Source: JAFAXD01 sp051985675
GTDB taxonomy: Bacteria; Pseudomonadota; Alphaproteobacteria; Rhizobiales; Xanthobacteraceae
Length of the DNA: 64,000 nucleotides
Direction: 5' to 3'
Assembly: GCA_051985675.1 (NCBI GenBank)
Contig: JBPYFJ010000035.1
Location: forward strand, 1 to 64,000
Of this stretch, positions 26,910 through 35,505 are shown in pieces. The first letter of the stretch is position 1. Each line of letters opens with the position of its first letter. A program made the translations under genes and the position numbers. The notes beneath the pieces are model-generated. The model searched no databases and had not been told where the DNA came from. It worked only from the letters and a program-made list of their open reading frames with translations.

Positions 26910-26928
26910 GGGAACGGGATGCTATAAG
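26910..26928 (+). promoter_or_regulatory. Promoter-like box upstream of first kup gene
   Basis: GGGAACGG (26910-26917) followed by a TATAAG -10-like hexamer (26923-26928), about 30 bp before the ATG at 26959. Nearly the same string occurs before the second kup gene at 28933-28949, which supports function. No good -35 hexamer is seen at 16-18 bp. Promoter activity is inferred. Confidence 0.4.
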
Positions 26929-26958
26929 GACCACTTGGGAAAGGCGACAGCGACCCCA

Positions 26959-28869
26959 ATGGCCGATGTCACGCACAAAATAGCCATCCCGGGGGGCGGC
27001 GCGGGCTCGCATGCGCAGATCAGCCCGCTGGCTTTGGCGCTTGGTAGTATCGGGGTCGTCTACGGCGATATCGGCACGAGTCCGCTCTATGCCTTTCACG
27101 TGGCGGTTGAAGCGGCAGTCGGGTCCGGCCCGATTACGCGCGACGTCGTGCTCGGCGTGCTGTCGTTGATCCTCTGGGCCCTGACGATCGTTGTCACCGT
27201 CAAATACGTGCTGATTCTGCTACGAGCCGACAACAACGGCGAGGGCGGAACGCTGGCGCTGACGGCGCTTGCGTCCCGCATGTTCGGCCGCCGCACCGCG
27301 ATCGTGTTCACGCTCGGGATGGTCGGGGCGGCGATGTTCTACGGGGATTCGGTGATCACGCCGGCGATCTCCGTACTCTCCGCGATCGAAGGCCTGAAGC
27401 TCGCGACGCCCGCGTTCGAGCACGCCGTATTGCCCTTGACCGTGTTGATTCTGATCGGCTTGTTTGCCGTGCAGTCGCGCGGAACCGCGCGGGTCGCTGC
27501 GCTGTTCGGGCCGGTGATGCTGGTCTGGTTCCTGACGCTCGCGGTCGTCGGTCTCGCGCACCTGTTCGACGATCCGCATATCTTCGCGGCGGCCAACCCG
27601 ATCTACGCCATCCGGTTCCTGGGGGATCATGGCGTCATCGGATTGGTGACACTCGGATTCGTTTTCCTGGCCGTGACCGGGGGGGAAGCCCTCTACGCCG
27701 ATCTTGGCCACTTCGGGCGGAAACCGATTCAGCTGGCATGGTTCGGGTTGGTCTTCCCGTCGCTCGTTCTCAATTATTTTGCCCAAGGCGCGCTGGTCCT
27801 GCGCGATCCGAGCGCGATCGACAATCCATTCTTTCGGCTGTTTCCACCGGTGCTGCTGGTTCCCGTGGTGTTGCTGGCGACGCTTGCAACCGTGATCGCC
27901 AGCCAGGCGGTCATCACCGGGGCCTATTCGGTGACCCGGCAGGCCATTCAGCTCGGCTTGATCCCGCGTCTCGCGATCCGCCACACCTCCGAGACACAGG
28001 AAGGCCAGATCTACATTCCTCGCGCCAACACCGCCATGCTGATCGGAGTGTTGTTGCTGGTGGCGATTTTCCGGACGTCGAATGCGCTGGCTTCCGCCTA
28101 TGGCATCGCCGTGACCACGACCATGGTCGTGGATGGCGTTCTCGGCTTCCTGGTGATCTGGAAGTTCTGGGGTTGGCGCCCGCTGGCCGCCGCGGCGCTC
28201 ATGGGTCCGCTGGTGCTGATCGATTCAACTTTTCTGGCGGCCAACCTGCTCAAAATCGTGGATGGCGCCTGGGCACCGCTCGCGCTCGGCGCGGCGATCG
28301 TGCTCCTGGTGCTGACGTGGCGGCGAGGGACGATGTTGCTGTTGACCAAGACGCGCCAGAACGAGGTGCCGTTCGATGCGCTGGTTGCAAGTCTTGAAAA
28401 GCGTCCGCCGCATGTCGTGCCCGGGACGGCCATCTTCCTGACCAGCGATCCGTCGTCGGCGCCGACGGCTCTTCTGCACAATCTCAAGCACAACCGGATT
28501 CTGCACGAGCATAACGTCATCCTCACGATCAAGACCGCCGATACCCCGCGGGTGCCGGATGACGAACGCGTGAGCATGATTCAGGTCTCGACGCATTTCG
28601 CCAAGGTCGAGATCGCCTTCGGCTTCATGGAAACGCCCAACATTCCGCGCGCGCTCGCGATTGCCCGCAAGCAGGGATGGCGCTTCGACATCATGTCGAC
28701 GTCGTTCTTCTTGTCGCGGCGAGCCCTCAAGCCGGCCGCGCAATCCGGCATGCCGCGCTGGCAGGACCGCCTGTTCATTGCGCTCGCCAAATCGGCTAGC
28801 GATGCGACGGATTTCTTTCAGATCCCGACCGGTCGGGTGGTCGAGATCGGGACGCAGGTGACCATCTGA
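26959..28869 (+). CDS. kup: KUP-family potassium transporter, first copy
   Basis: A low-affinity K+/H+ symporter of the KUP/HAK/KT family, about 636 residues from the ATG at 26959. The signature GSIGVVYGDIGTSPLYAF is at the N-terminus, followed by the expected run of membrane helices and a C-terminal cytoplasmic domain of about 150 residues. Conserved motifs LLRADNNGEGGT and ITGAYSVTRQAIQLG are present. An ATG at 26863 is in frame but would place the promoter-like box inside the coding sequence. A close paralogue follows 116 bp downstream on the same strand. Confidence 0.92.
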   Translation: MADVTHKIAIPGGGAGSHAQISPLALALGSIGVVYGDIGTSPLYAFHVAVEAAVGSGPITRDVVLGVLSLILWALTIVVTVKYVLILLRADNNGEGGTLALTALASRMFGRRTAIVFTLGMVGAAMFYGDSVITPAISVLSAIEGLKLATPAFEHAVLPLTVLILIGLFAVQSRGTARVAALFGPVMLVWFLTLAVVGLAHLFDDPHIFAAANPIYAIRFLGDHGVIGLVTLGFVFLAVTGGEALYADLGHFGRKPIQLAWFGLVFPSLVLNYFAQGALVLRDPSAIDNPFFRLFPPVLLVPVVLLATLATVIASQAVITGAYSVTRQAIQLGLIPRLAIRHTSETQEGQIYIPRANTAMLIGVLLLVAIFRTSNALASAYGIAVTTTMVVDGVLGFLVIWKFWGWRPLAAAALMGPLVLIDSTFLAANLLKIVDGAWAPLALGAAIVLLVLTWRRGTMLLLTKTRQNEVPFDALVASLEKRPPHVVPGTAIFLTSDPSSAPTALLHNLKHNRILHEHNVILTIKTADTPRVPDDERVSMIQVSTHFAKVEIAFGFMETPNIPRALAIARKQGWRFDIMSTSFFLSRRALKPAAQSGMPRWQDRLFIALAKSASDATDFFQIPTGRVVEIGTQVTI

Positions 28870-28932
28870 AATCAGCGCTCCGGCGCCCAATGTCGGAAAA
28901 CTGGCCTCACTCCCTCTCGGGGACAATCCGTT

Positions 28933-28949
28933 GGGAACGGTGCTATAAG
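28933..28949 (+). promoter_or_regulatory. Promoter-like box upstream of second kup gene
   Basis: GGGAACGG (28933-28940) and a TATAAG hexamer (28944-28949) repeat the arrangement seen before the first kup gene. A possible -35 box GGGACA lies about 18 bp upstream of TATAAG. The box suggests the second copy has its own promoter rather than depending on read-through. Inferred from the conserved pair. Confidence 0.4.
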
Positions 28950-28984
28950 GCCCAATATTGCGGTGCAGCAATTCAGGATCAGGC

Positions 28985-30907
28985 ATGGGTGACGGTGTTG
29001 GCGCATTGGAAGCAGACCGGACGCAGGTCGCAGAGCACGAGGCGCCTGGCCTGGGGTCCGGCTTCTGGGCGCTCACGATCGGATCGATGGGCGTCGTCTA
29101 CGGCGACATCGGCACCAGCCCCCTTTACGCCGTGCGCGAGGCCGTGTCGGCGGCAACCGCCGGCGAGGCTGGGACCGGGGACGCGGTCCTGGGGGTGATT
29201 TCCCTGATCTTGTGGGCGCTGACCATCGTGGTCACCCTCAAGTACGTCGTGGTGCTGCTGCGGGCCGACAACAACGGCGAGGGCGGAACCCTGGCGCTGA
29301 TGGCCTTGGCCGGCCGCGTCGGGGGCCGGTGGGCGGAGATCGTCGCCGCGCTTGGGATCATCGGCGCGTCACTCTTTTTCGGCGACGCGCTGATCACGCC
29401 TGCGATTTCAGTGCTCTCGGCGATCGAAGGTTTGAAAGTCGTGACCCCGACGTTCGATCCCTACGTGGTGCCGTTGACGATCCTCATCCTGGTCGTGCTG
29501 TTCGCCGCGCAATCGCGCGGGACCGCGCGCGTGGCCGCGTTTTTTGGTCCGATCACGGCGGTCTGGTTCGTTGCCATCGCAATCCCGGGGGCCGTCGCGA
29601 TTGCGAGCGATCCCTGGATCCTGCTGGCCGTCAATCCGTTCTACGGTCTCAAATTCCTGGTGAGCCATGGGTTCATCGGACTGGTCACCCTGGGCGCGGT
29701 ATTTCTGGCCGTGACTGGCGCGGAAGCGCTCTACGCGGATCTCGGCCATTTCGGCCGCCGCCCCATCCAGACCGCCTGGCTGGCGTTTGTGTTTCCGGCA
29801 CTCGCGCTCAACTATCTCGGGCAAGGCGCGCTGTTGCTGGCAAATCCGGCCGCGATCGAAAACCCGTTCTTTCTGCTCTATCCAAACTGGGCGCAGCTGC
29901 CGATGGTGGTGCTCGCAACGGCGGCGACCGTTATTGCCAGCCAAGCGGTCATTACGGGCGCCTACTCGCTGACCCACCAGGCTATCCAGCTCGGGCTGTT
30001 GCCCCGTGTGGAGATTCGTCACACGTCGGAAACGCGTGAGGGCCAGATCTATTTGCCGCGCGTTACCATGCTGCTGCTGCTTGGCGTCTTGCTGCTGGTG
30101 ACCACGTTCCGCTCGTCGAGCGCGCTGGCGTCCGCCTACGGAATTGCCGTGACCGGCACGATGGTGGTCACCACCGCCATGGCGTTCGTCGTTGTCTGGA
30201 AGGTGTGGCGCTGGTCGCCGCTTGCCGCCGTGGCACTGATCACGCCGTTCCTGCTGCTTGATCTGACATTCCTGGCGGCCAACCTGCTCAAGGTCGTGCA
30301 GGGCGGGTGGATGCCGCTCGCACTCGGGTCGCTGGTGCTGACCGTGATGTACACGTGGCGGCGCGGAACGCGGTTGCTGGCCGAAAAGACACGGCGGCAG
30401 GAAACGCCGCTTGACCAACTGGTGGCGATGCTCGAGCGCAAACCGCCGATCCGGGTGCCGGGCACGGCGGTCTTCCTCACCAGCGATCCGCACAGCGCAC
30501 CAACCGCGCTGCTGCACAGCCTCAAGCACTACAAGGTGCTGCACGAGAAGAACGTCGTTTTGAGCATCGAAAACGCGCATACGCCACGCGTCCACCCGGA
30601 AGAGCGGGTCCGCCTGGAGCCGGTCGGGGGCACGTTTCTGCGTATCTATCTGCGGTTCGGCTTCATGGAGACCCCGAACGTGCCGCGTGCGCTGGGGATT
30701 GCGCGTCAGCTCGGTTGGCAGTTCGACATCATGTCGACGTCGTTTTTCTTGTCGCGCCGTGCGCTCAAGCCAGCCGCCCAGTCCGGCATGCCGCGCTGGC
30801 AAGATCGCCTGTTCATTATGCTGGCGCGCTCCGCCGACGATGCTACGAGCTATTTCCGGATTCCGACCGGGCGCGTGGTCGAAGTCGGCACGCAGGTGAC
30901 CATTTGA
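28985..30907 (+). CDS. kup: KUP-family potassium transporter, second copy
   Basis: About 640 residues, closely similar to the preceding copy along its whole length, including GSMGVVYGDIGTSPLYAV, LLRADNNGEGGT, ITGAYSLTHQAIQLG and the end TGRVVEVGTQVTI. The N-terminal 35 residues before the first helix differ from those of the first copy. The ATG at 28985 is preferred because AGGA lies just upstream and the promoter-like box ends about 35 bp before it. Tandem KUP genes are known in rhizobia and relatives; differences in affinity or expression between them are plausible but not visible here. Confidence 0.92.
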   Translation: MGDGVGALEADRTQVAEHEAPGLGSGFWALTIGSMGVVYGDIGTSPLYAVREAVSAATAGEAGTGDAVLGVISLILWALTIVVTLKYVVVLLRADNNGEGGTLALMALAGRVGGRWAEIVAALGIIGASLFFGDALITPAISVLSAIEGLKVVTPTFDPYVVPLTILILVVLFAAQSRGTARVAAFFGPITAVWFVAIAIPGAVAIASDPWILLAVNPFYGLKFLVSHGFIGLVTLGAVFLAVTGAEALYADLGHFGRRPIQTAWLAFVFPALALNYLGQGALLLANPAAIENPFFLLYPNWAQLPMVVLATAATVIASQAVITGAYSLTHQAIQLGLLPRVEIRHTSETREGQIYLPRVTMLLLLGVLLLVTTFRSSSALASAYGIAVTGTMVVTTAMAFVVVWKVWRWSPLAAVALITPFLLLDLTFLAANLLKVVQGGWMPLALGSLVLTVMYTWRRGTRLLAEKTRRQETPLDQLVAMLERKPPIRVPGTAVFLTSDPHSAPTALLHSLKHYKVLHEKNVVLSIENAHTPRVHPEERVRLEPVGGTFLRIYLRFGFMETPNVPRALGIARQLGWQFDIMSTSFFLSRRALKPAAQSGMPRWQDRLFIMLARSADDATSYFRIPTGRVVEVGTQVTI

Positions 30908-30978
30908 TCGGCGGGATTCCGCGCGCGCTGCCGGAGCGGATATCCGCCGCGACTGGATCGAAGCGCAAGGAGAAAACA

Positions 30979-31305
30979 ATGTCCGGGCCCAATGAGGTGC
31001 GCGATCTGACGCCAGAGGAGGTGGCTGCCGGCCTGTCATCCGGCGACGTCATGCTGGTCGACGTGCGCGAACCCAACGAAACGCAAATCGAGCGAATCCC
31101 TGGGTCAGTGCTGTCACCGCTCTCGCAATTTGATCCCCACGCGCTGCCCGATCCGGACGGACGGACCGTCGTGTTCTCCTGCGGCGTCGGCATTCGCTCA
31201 CTGCGGGCCGCGGAGGCCGCATTGGCGGCGGGTCTGCCATACGGCGCCCATCTGGTGGGCGGCCTAAAGGCCTGGAAGGCCGCTGGTTTCCCGACCGAAC
31301 GGTGA
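30979..31305 (+). CDS. Single-domain rhodanese-like protein
   Basis: A 108-residue rhodanese-homology protein. The active-site loop is SCGVGIRS with the sulfur-carrying Cys68; VMLVDVREPNE (24-34) and HLVGGLKAWKAAGFP near the C-terminus are typical of the fold. No signal peptide, so it is probably cytoplasmic. It may transfer sulfane sulfur; whether it serves the Sox pathway 23 kb away cannot be told. AAGGAGA precedes the ATG by six bases. Confidence 0.9.
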   Translation: MSGPNEVRDLTPEEVAAGLSSGDVMLVDVREPNETQIERIPGSVLSPLSQFDPHALPDPDGRTVVFSCGVGIRSLRAAEAALAAGLPYGAHLVGGLKAWKAAGFPTER

Positions 31306-31339
31306 TATGACTGAGCTGGGATATCGGCGGGAGAACAAT

Positions 31340-31618
31340 ATGCTGCGATGGGGGCTGGCGATTGTCGGCGCGTTGGCGATGTCCGGTTTGTCGGCCGGCT
31401 GTTCGAGTCCATCGGTTGCCAAATATCCGTATTGTCTGATGACCAACGACGGCGAACGCGACTGTCGCTACGCGTCGTTGGAGCAGTGCGAGGTCACCCG
31501 CGCCGGCGTCGGCGGCTCCTGCAACCCAAGCCCCTACTATACCGGCGCCACCCCGCAAAGCTCGCAGTCCATCCAGGGCGTGCCTCCGCCACCAGGCACG
31601 TCGGGGCGGGGACGATGA
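31340..31618 (+). CDS. DUF3551-family small secreted protein
   Basis: A 92-residue protein with a signal peptide ending near SAGC, followed by the DUF3551 pattern: YPYCLMTNDGERDCRYASLEQC and a final CNPSPYY. Four cysteines remain after the signal region, probably as disulfides. This family is common in Bradyrhizobium relatives and has no known function. GGGAG lies upstream of the ATG at 31340, which is preferred over an ATG at 31307. Its stop overlaps the ATG of the next gene. Confidence 0.8.
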   Translation: MLRWGLAIVGALAMSGLSAGCSSPSVAKYPYCLMTNDGERDCRYASLEQCEVTRAGVGGSCNPSPYYTGATPQSSQSIQGVPPPPGTSGRGR

Positions 31619-32730
31619 ACCGCTGGCACGTGCCACGCCCTCACGCGCCCCTCATTGCGATTGTTGCAACCACGTTGCTTTGGCCAATCCTCGCCGCGGC
31701 GCAAACACGCGTTGTGAATTTCTACAATTGGTCGGACTACATGGCGCCGACCGTCCTTGAAGATTTCAGCAAGAGCACCGGCATCAAGGTTCGCTACGAA
31801 ACGTTCGACTCCAACGACACGCTCGAAACCAAGCTGCTGGCCGGAAAATCCGGCTACGACCTAGTGGTACCGACCGGCTATTTTCTCGAGCGGCAAATCA
31901 AGGCCGGCGTCTTTCTTCAACTCGACAAGGCCAAGCTTTCCAACCTCAAGTACGTCTGGCCGGAGATCGCCAACCGGCTCGCGACCTACGACCCGGGCAA
32001 TCAGTACGCCGTCAACTACATGTGGGGCACGACCGGCATCGGCTACAACGTCGCCAAGGCGCGCGAACGGCTCGGGCCCGACGTCAAGATCGACTCCTGG
32101 GACATGGTGTTCAAGCCGGACAACCTCGCCAAGTTCAAGGACTGCGGCGTCTACATGCTCGACTCCTCGGACGACATCCTGCCGACGGCGCTGCGCTATC
32201 TCGGTCTCAACCCCAACACGACCGATCCCGTCGACTACGAGAAGGCGGCCGACCTGATCATGAAGATCCGGCCCTCGGTCCGCAAATTCCATTCCTCCGA
32301 ATATCTCAACGCGCTCGCGACCGGGGAAATCTGTTTCATCGTCGGCTGGTCGGGCGACATCAAGCAGGCCCAGAAGCGGGCCGCCGAGGCCAAGAACGGC
32401 GTGGTCATCGCCTACGCAATTCCGCGCGAAGGCGCACAAATGTGGTTCGACAATCTGGCGATTCCGAAGGACGCCAAGAACGCGGGCGAAGCCCTAGAGT
32501 TGATCAACTATCTGCTTGCTCCCGATGTTGCCGCCAAGAACAGCAACTACTTGTCCTACGCCAACGGCGACAATCCGAAGGACGAGCCCCTCGACCCGGC
32601 CGTTCGCGACGACAAGACGATCTATCCGGACTCATCGGTCATGGAGCGCCTCTACACGATCTCGGCTCACGATCAGGCGACGCAGCGGCTGATGAACCGG
32701 CTGTGGACGAAGATCAAGACCGGTCGCTGA
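31615..32730 (+). CDS. Polyamine-type (PotF-like) ABC substrate-binding protein
   Basis: A periplasmic receptor of 371 residues with a signal peptide ending AAA-QTRV. Family hallmarks: VVNFYNWSDYMAP at the mature N-terminus, GYDLVVPTGYFLERQ, YMWGTTGIGYN and GEICFIVGWSGD, all typical of putrescine/spermidine binding proteins. No ATPase or permease genes accompany it here, so it must work with components encoded elsewhere. The ATG overlaps the DUF3551 stop (ATGA), so the two genes are translationally coupled. The ligand is inferred from family similarity. Confidence 0.88.
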   Translation: MNRWHVPRPHAPLIAIVATTLLWPILAAAQTRVVNFYNWSDYMAPTVLEDFSKSTGIKVRYETFDSNDTLETKLLAGKSGYDLVVPTGYFLERQIKAGVFLQLDKAKLSNLKYVWPEIANRLATYDPGNQYAVNYMWGTTGIGYNVAKARERLGPDVKIDSWDMVFKPDNLAKFKDCGVYMLDSSDDILPTALRYLGLNPNTTDPVDYEKAADLIMKIRPSVRKFHSSEYLNALATGEICFIVGWSGDIKQAQKRAAEAKNGVVIAYAIPREGAQMWFDNLAIPKDAKNAGEALELINYLLAPDVAAKNSNYLSYANGDNPKDEPLDPAVRDDKTIYPDSSVMERLYTISAHDQATQRLMNRLWTKIKTGR

Positions 32731-32746
32731 AGGAACAGCTTGCGCG

Positions 32747-33670
32747 TCAGCGCCAGCGCCGGTGCAGCCATAGCCACTGATCGGGATATTCGCGGATCCA
32801 GCCTTCGACCACGGACGTGATCGCCTGCATGGTTCCCTGCACGTCGATTTTGCCCTCATGATCGCGCGCTGGGGGAACCGGCGGCGTGACCTCGGCGCGG
32901 AAGCGCCCGTTGTCGATGCGGATCACCCGCGTCCCGTGGATCGGGGCTTCCGTTTCGCGCGCCAGCGCCGCCATCAGGGGGTTGGCCATGCAGGGGCGGC
33001 CGAAGAACGTGACTTCCACGCCCTTCACGTAGTGCTGGTCGACCAGCATGGCGACGTGGCGATTGGCCTCGAGGGCGCGCGCGAGCTGAAGCGGCGCGAA
33101 CATGGACGTAGGGACGAGCTCACCCATCTGTCCGACCCGTAGCGAAAACACGGCGTCCGCGACCGCGCCCAGGTTGGGCCGACGATAGAGAACCGCGGTG
33201 TCGAGGCCGTCGGCGGCGGAGATCAACGCCGGTAATTCCCAGTTGGCGAGGTGGGCAGCAAACACCAGCGCCGGCTTGCCGTCCTCGCGCAATCCGAGAA
33301 AACGCTCGATGCTGCCGGCGTCGTAATCGATGAATTCGCGGTGCCAGGGATCGCCCTCGGCCAGGCGATCGATATGCGCAAACTCGACCGCCACGCGCCC
33401 GAGATTGTCCCAGACGCCGCGCAAAATCGTTTCAATCTCGGCGTCGGATTTCTCCGGATACGCCGCCCGCAGATTGTCCCGCCCGATGCGATGCTCCTTC
33501 AATAGCGGCCCGACGGTGCGCATGAATTGCGCCGCGAGGTTGCTGACCTTGACACGGTCGAGCCGCCGCACGGTCCGCAGCAGCGAGCCGACCAGCATGC
33601 CGGCGGTCTTGTCGAGCACGGGCTGAGCAGCGCTCACCAGCCGCCGGCGAATGCGTCGAACTCCGCTCAT
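32747..33670 (-). CDS. lpxXL: Lipid A acyltransferase LpxXL-like
   Basis: A 307-residue member of the LpxL/HtrB acyltransferase family, last gene of the lipid A very-long-chain fatty acid cluster. The catalytic HX4E motif is His140-Glu145 in AAHLANWELP. In rhizobia LpxXL moves the C28 (omega-1)-hydroxy acyl chain from AcpXL to lipid A at the inner membrane. That role is inferred from the gene order acpXL-fabZ-fabF2-fabF1-fabG-adh-lpxXL. It starts six bases after the upstream dehydrogenase gene stops, so it is in the same operon. Confidence 0.9.
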   Translation of the reverse strand: MSGVRRIRRRLVSAAQPVLDKTAGMLVGSLLRTVRRLDRVKVSNLAAQFMRTVGPLLKEHRIGRDNLRAAYPEKSDAEIETILRGVWDNLGRVAVEFAHIDRLAEGDPWHREFIDYDAGSIERFLGLREDGKPALVFAAHLANWELPALISAADGLDTAVLYRRPNLGAVADAVFSLRVGQMGELVPTSMFAPLQLARALEANRHVAMLVDQHYVKGVEVTFFGRPCMANPLMAALARETEAPIHGTRVIRIDNGRFRAEVTPPVPPARDHEGKIDVQGTMQAITSVVEGWIREYPDQWLWLHRRWR

Positions 33671-33676
33671 TGCCGC

Positions 33677-34708
33677 CTAGAAATTGATGATGATCTTGCC
33701 GAACACCTGTCGGCTTTCGAGCCGCTTAAGCCCTTGCTCGATGTCGCCGAGTGTAAACTCGCTGTCGATCACCGGCGCAATCCCGTCCGCCATCTTGGCG
33801 AGGCTTGCGCGGATGTTGCGCAGCGATGCTCCAAACGAGCCGAAAATCTTGTACTGCTGTTGAAACAGCTGCATCAGGTTGAACGTCACGCTCGGGCCCG
33901 ACGTCGCACCGCACGTGACCAAGCGTCCGCCGCGCTTGAGCGCCAGCAGCGAACCGGGAAACGTGTCGGCGCCGACGTGCTCGAACACTACATCGACCCC
34001 CTTCTTGCCAGTCAGCTTGCGTACCTCGTGCTCGAACCGGTCCGCCCGATAATTGATGACGTGATCGGCGCCGAGCGCCTTGGCCTTGTCCGCCTTGGCA
34101 TCGTCGCCGACCGTGGTGATGACCGTGCAGCCGATCGCTTTTGCCATCTTGATCGCGGCAGTGCCGATGCCCGAGCCGCCGGCGTGCACGAGGATCATCT
34201 CGCCGGGCTGCAGCTTGGCATTGTCGAACAACATGTGCTCGACGGTTGCGAAGGCGATCGGCGCACACGCGGCATCCCGAACGCTCACTCCGTCGGGGAC
34301 TTTGATCGTCAAACGGGCTGGCATGTTGATGAGTTCCCGCGCGAACCCGTCAATATGAAAGCCCATGATGCCTCGTTTCGGCACCTCTTCGCAGAGATTA
34401 TCGCGACCCTCGCGGCAGGCTTTGCACTCGCCGCAGGTGATCGCCCCGTACATCACGACGCGGTCGCCGATCGAAAAGCCGTTCACGCCCGGGCCGATCG
34501 CCGCAACCTCGCCGGCGGCCTCCGCTCCCACGACCAGCGGGAATTTCTGACGCTTGGCGAACGCCATTCCGCGGTAGCCCCATAGATCGAGATGGTTCAA
34601 TCCAACGGCGCGCACGCGGATCTGCACCTCGCCGGCAGCCGGTGGGGGCGGATCAGGCAGGTCGGCAAGCTCGAGCTTGCGGTCGGCGATAAGGGTGAGC
34701 GCTCGCAT
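33677..34708 (-). CDS. adh2XL: Zinc-type alcohol dehydrogenase of the VLCFA cluster
   Basis: A medium-chain dehydrogenase/reductase of 343 residues. The structural zinc site is complete (Cys92, Cys95, Cys98, Cys106) and the nucleotide-binding loop reads HAGGSGIGTAA. The catalytic-zinc region is atypical: GLNHLD stands where alcohol dehydrogenases have a Cys-His pair, which resembles quinone reductase-like members. The gene occupies the place of adh2XL in rhizobial acpXL clusters. Its reaction in making the long hydroxy fatty acid is not established; an enoyl or ketone reduction is possible. Confidence 0.82.
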   Translation of the reverse strand: MRALTLIADRKLELADLPDPPPPAAGEVQIRVRAVGLNHLDLWGYRGMAFAKRQKFPLVVGAEAAGEVAAIGPGVNGFSIGDRVVMYGAITCGECKACREGRDNLCEEVPKRGIMGFHIDGFARELINMPARLTIKVPDGVSVRDAACAPIAFATVEHMLFDNAKLQPGEMILVHAGGSGIGTAAIKMAKAIGCTVITTVGDDAKADKAKALGADHVINYRADRFEHEVRKLTGKKGVDVVFEHVGADTFPGSLLALKRGGRLVTCGATSGPSVTFNLMQLFQQQYKIFGSFGASLRNIRASLAKMADGIAPVIDSEFTLGDIEQGLKRLESRQVFGKIIINF

Positions 34709-34743
34709 GCGCGGATCGTTCGATGGCTTCCCGGATTGAAAGT

Positions 34744-35505
34744 TCAGCGCTGGATGCCTATCGCCGCGGAAAGCCCGCCGTCAATGGGCAGGACCGCGCC
34801 GGTCAGGTAGGACGCCTGCGGCGTGAGCAGGAAGGTCACGAGATCGGCGATTTCCTCCGGCCTGGCGAAACGGCGCGCCGGGATCTGAGCTTCCATCTGC
34901 TCGCGATACTTGGCGTAGGGCGCCATCATCTCGGTGTCGATGAAGCCCGGCGCAACGTAATTCACGGTGACGCCGGTACGGGCGATCTCGATTGCCAACG
35001 TGCGCACGTAGCCGAGCAGGGCGGCTTTGGACGCGGCGTAAGCTGCATTGCCCTGGTTGGCCTGCAACGCGGTAATCGATCCGATCACGACGAGGCGGCC
35101 ATCGCGCGCGCGCATCATCTGGCGCGCCAGTGCGCCACCGATGCGCGTGAACGACCAGAAGTTGACCTGCATCGCGGCCTCGGCCTTGGCCTGATCCATC
35201 ATCATGGCAAGACTGTCGTAGGATTGCCCTGCGTTGTGCACCAAGGCCGAGAAGGCCTGACGCTCGACGTCCTTGACGAAGGCGTCGACCGCCGCCTTGT
35301 CGGCCAGGTCGAGCGCCAGCGCCGCAAAGGTTTGCGACGGACGTTCCGCCTGCAACGCCTTGAGCAATGCGTCAGCCTCGGCACCCGATGCGCGGTAGGT
35401 GAAGGTTACGTCGTGGCCGGCGGCCGCCAGGGCGCGGACAATGGCCGCCCCCAATCCACGACCGCCGCCGGTGACGAGAGCGCGACGTTTGGCTTCCGCC
35501 GTCAC
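34744..35505 (-). CDS. fabG: 3-oxoacyl-ACP reductase FabG-like
   Basis: A short-chain dehydrogenase of 253 residues that would reduce the 3-oxoacyl chain on AcpXL with NADPH. The cofactor motif TGGGRGLG lies near the N-terminus, NAG follows in the middle, and the catalytic Ser, Tyr and Lys are in GSITA and YAASK. The start is a GTG at 35505 whose GTGA overlaps the stop of the ketosynthase gene, so translation is coupled; upstream in-frame codons look non-coding. A dedicated fabG in this position is an addition to the Rhizobium leguminosarum order that I recall. Confidence 0.87.
   Translation of the reverse strand: MTAEAKRRALVTGGGRGLGAAIVRALAAAGHDVTFTYRASGAEADALLKALQAERPSQTFAALALDLADKAAVDAFVKDVERQAFSALVHNAGQSYDSLAMMMDQAKAEAAMQVNFWSFTRIGGALARQMMRARDGRLVVIGSITALQANQGNAAYAASKAALLGYVRTLAIEIARTGVTVNYVAPGFIDTEMMAPYAKYREQMEAQIPARRFARPEEIADLVTFLLTPQASYLTGAVLPIDGGLSAAIGIQR

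Noticed and set aside
29408..31039. 543-codon open frame antisense to the second kup gene
   Set aside because: Shadow frame without hydrophobic or domain structure; the sense strand encodes a clear KUP transporter.
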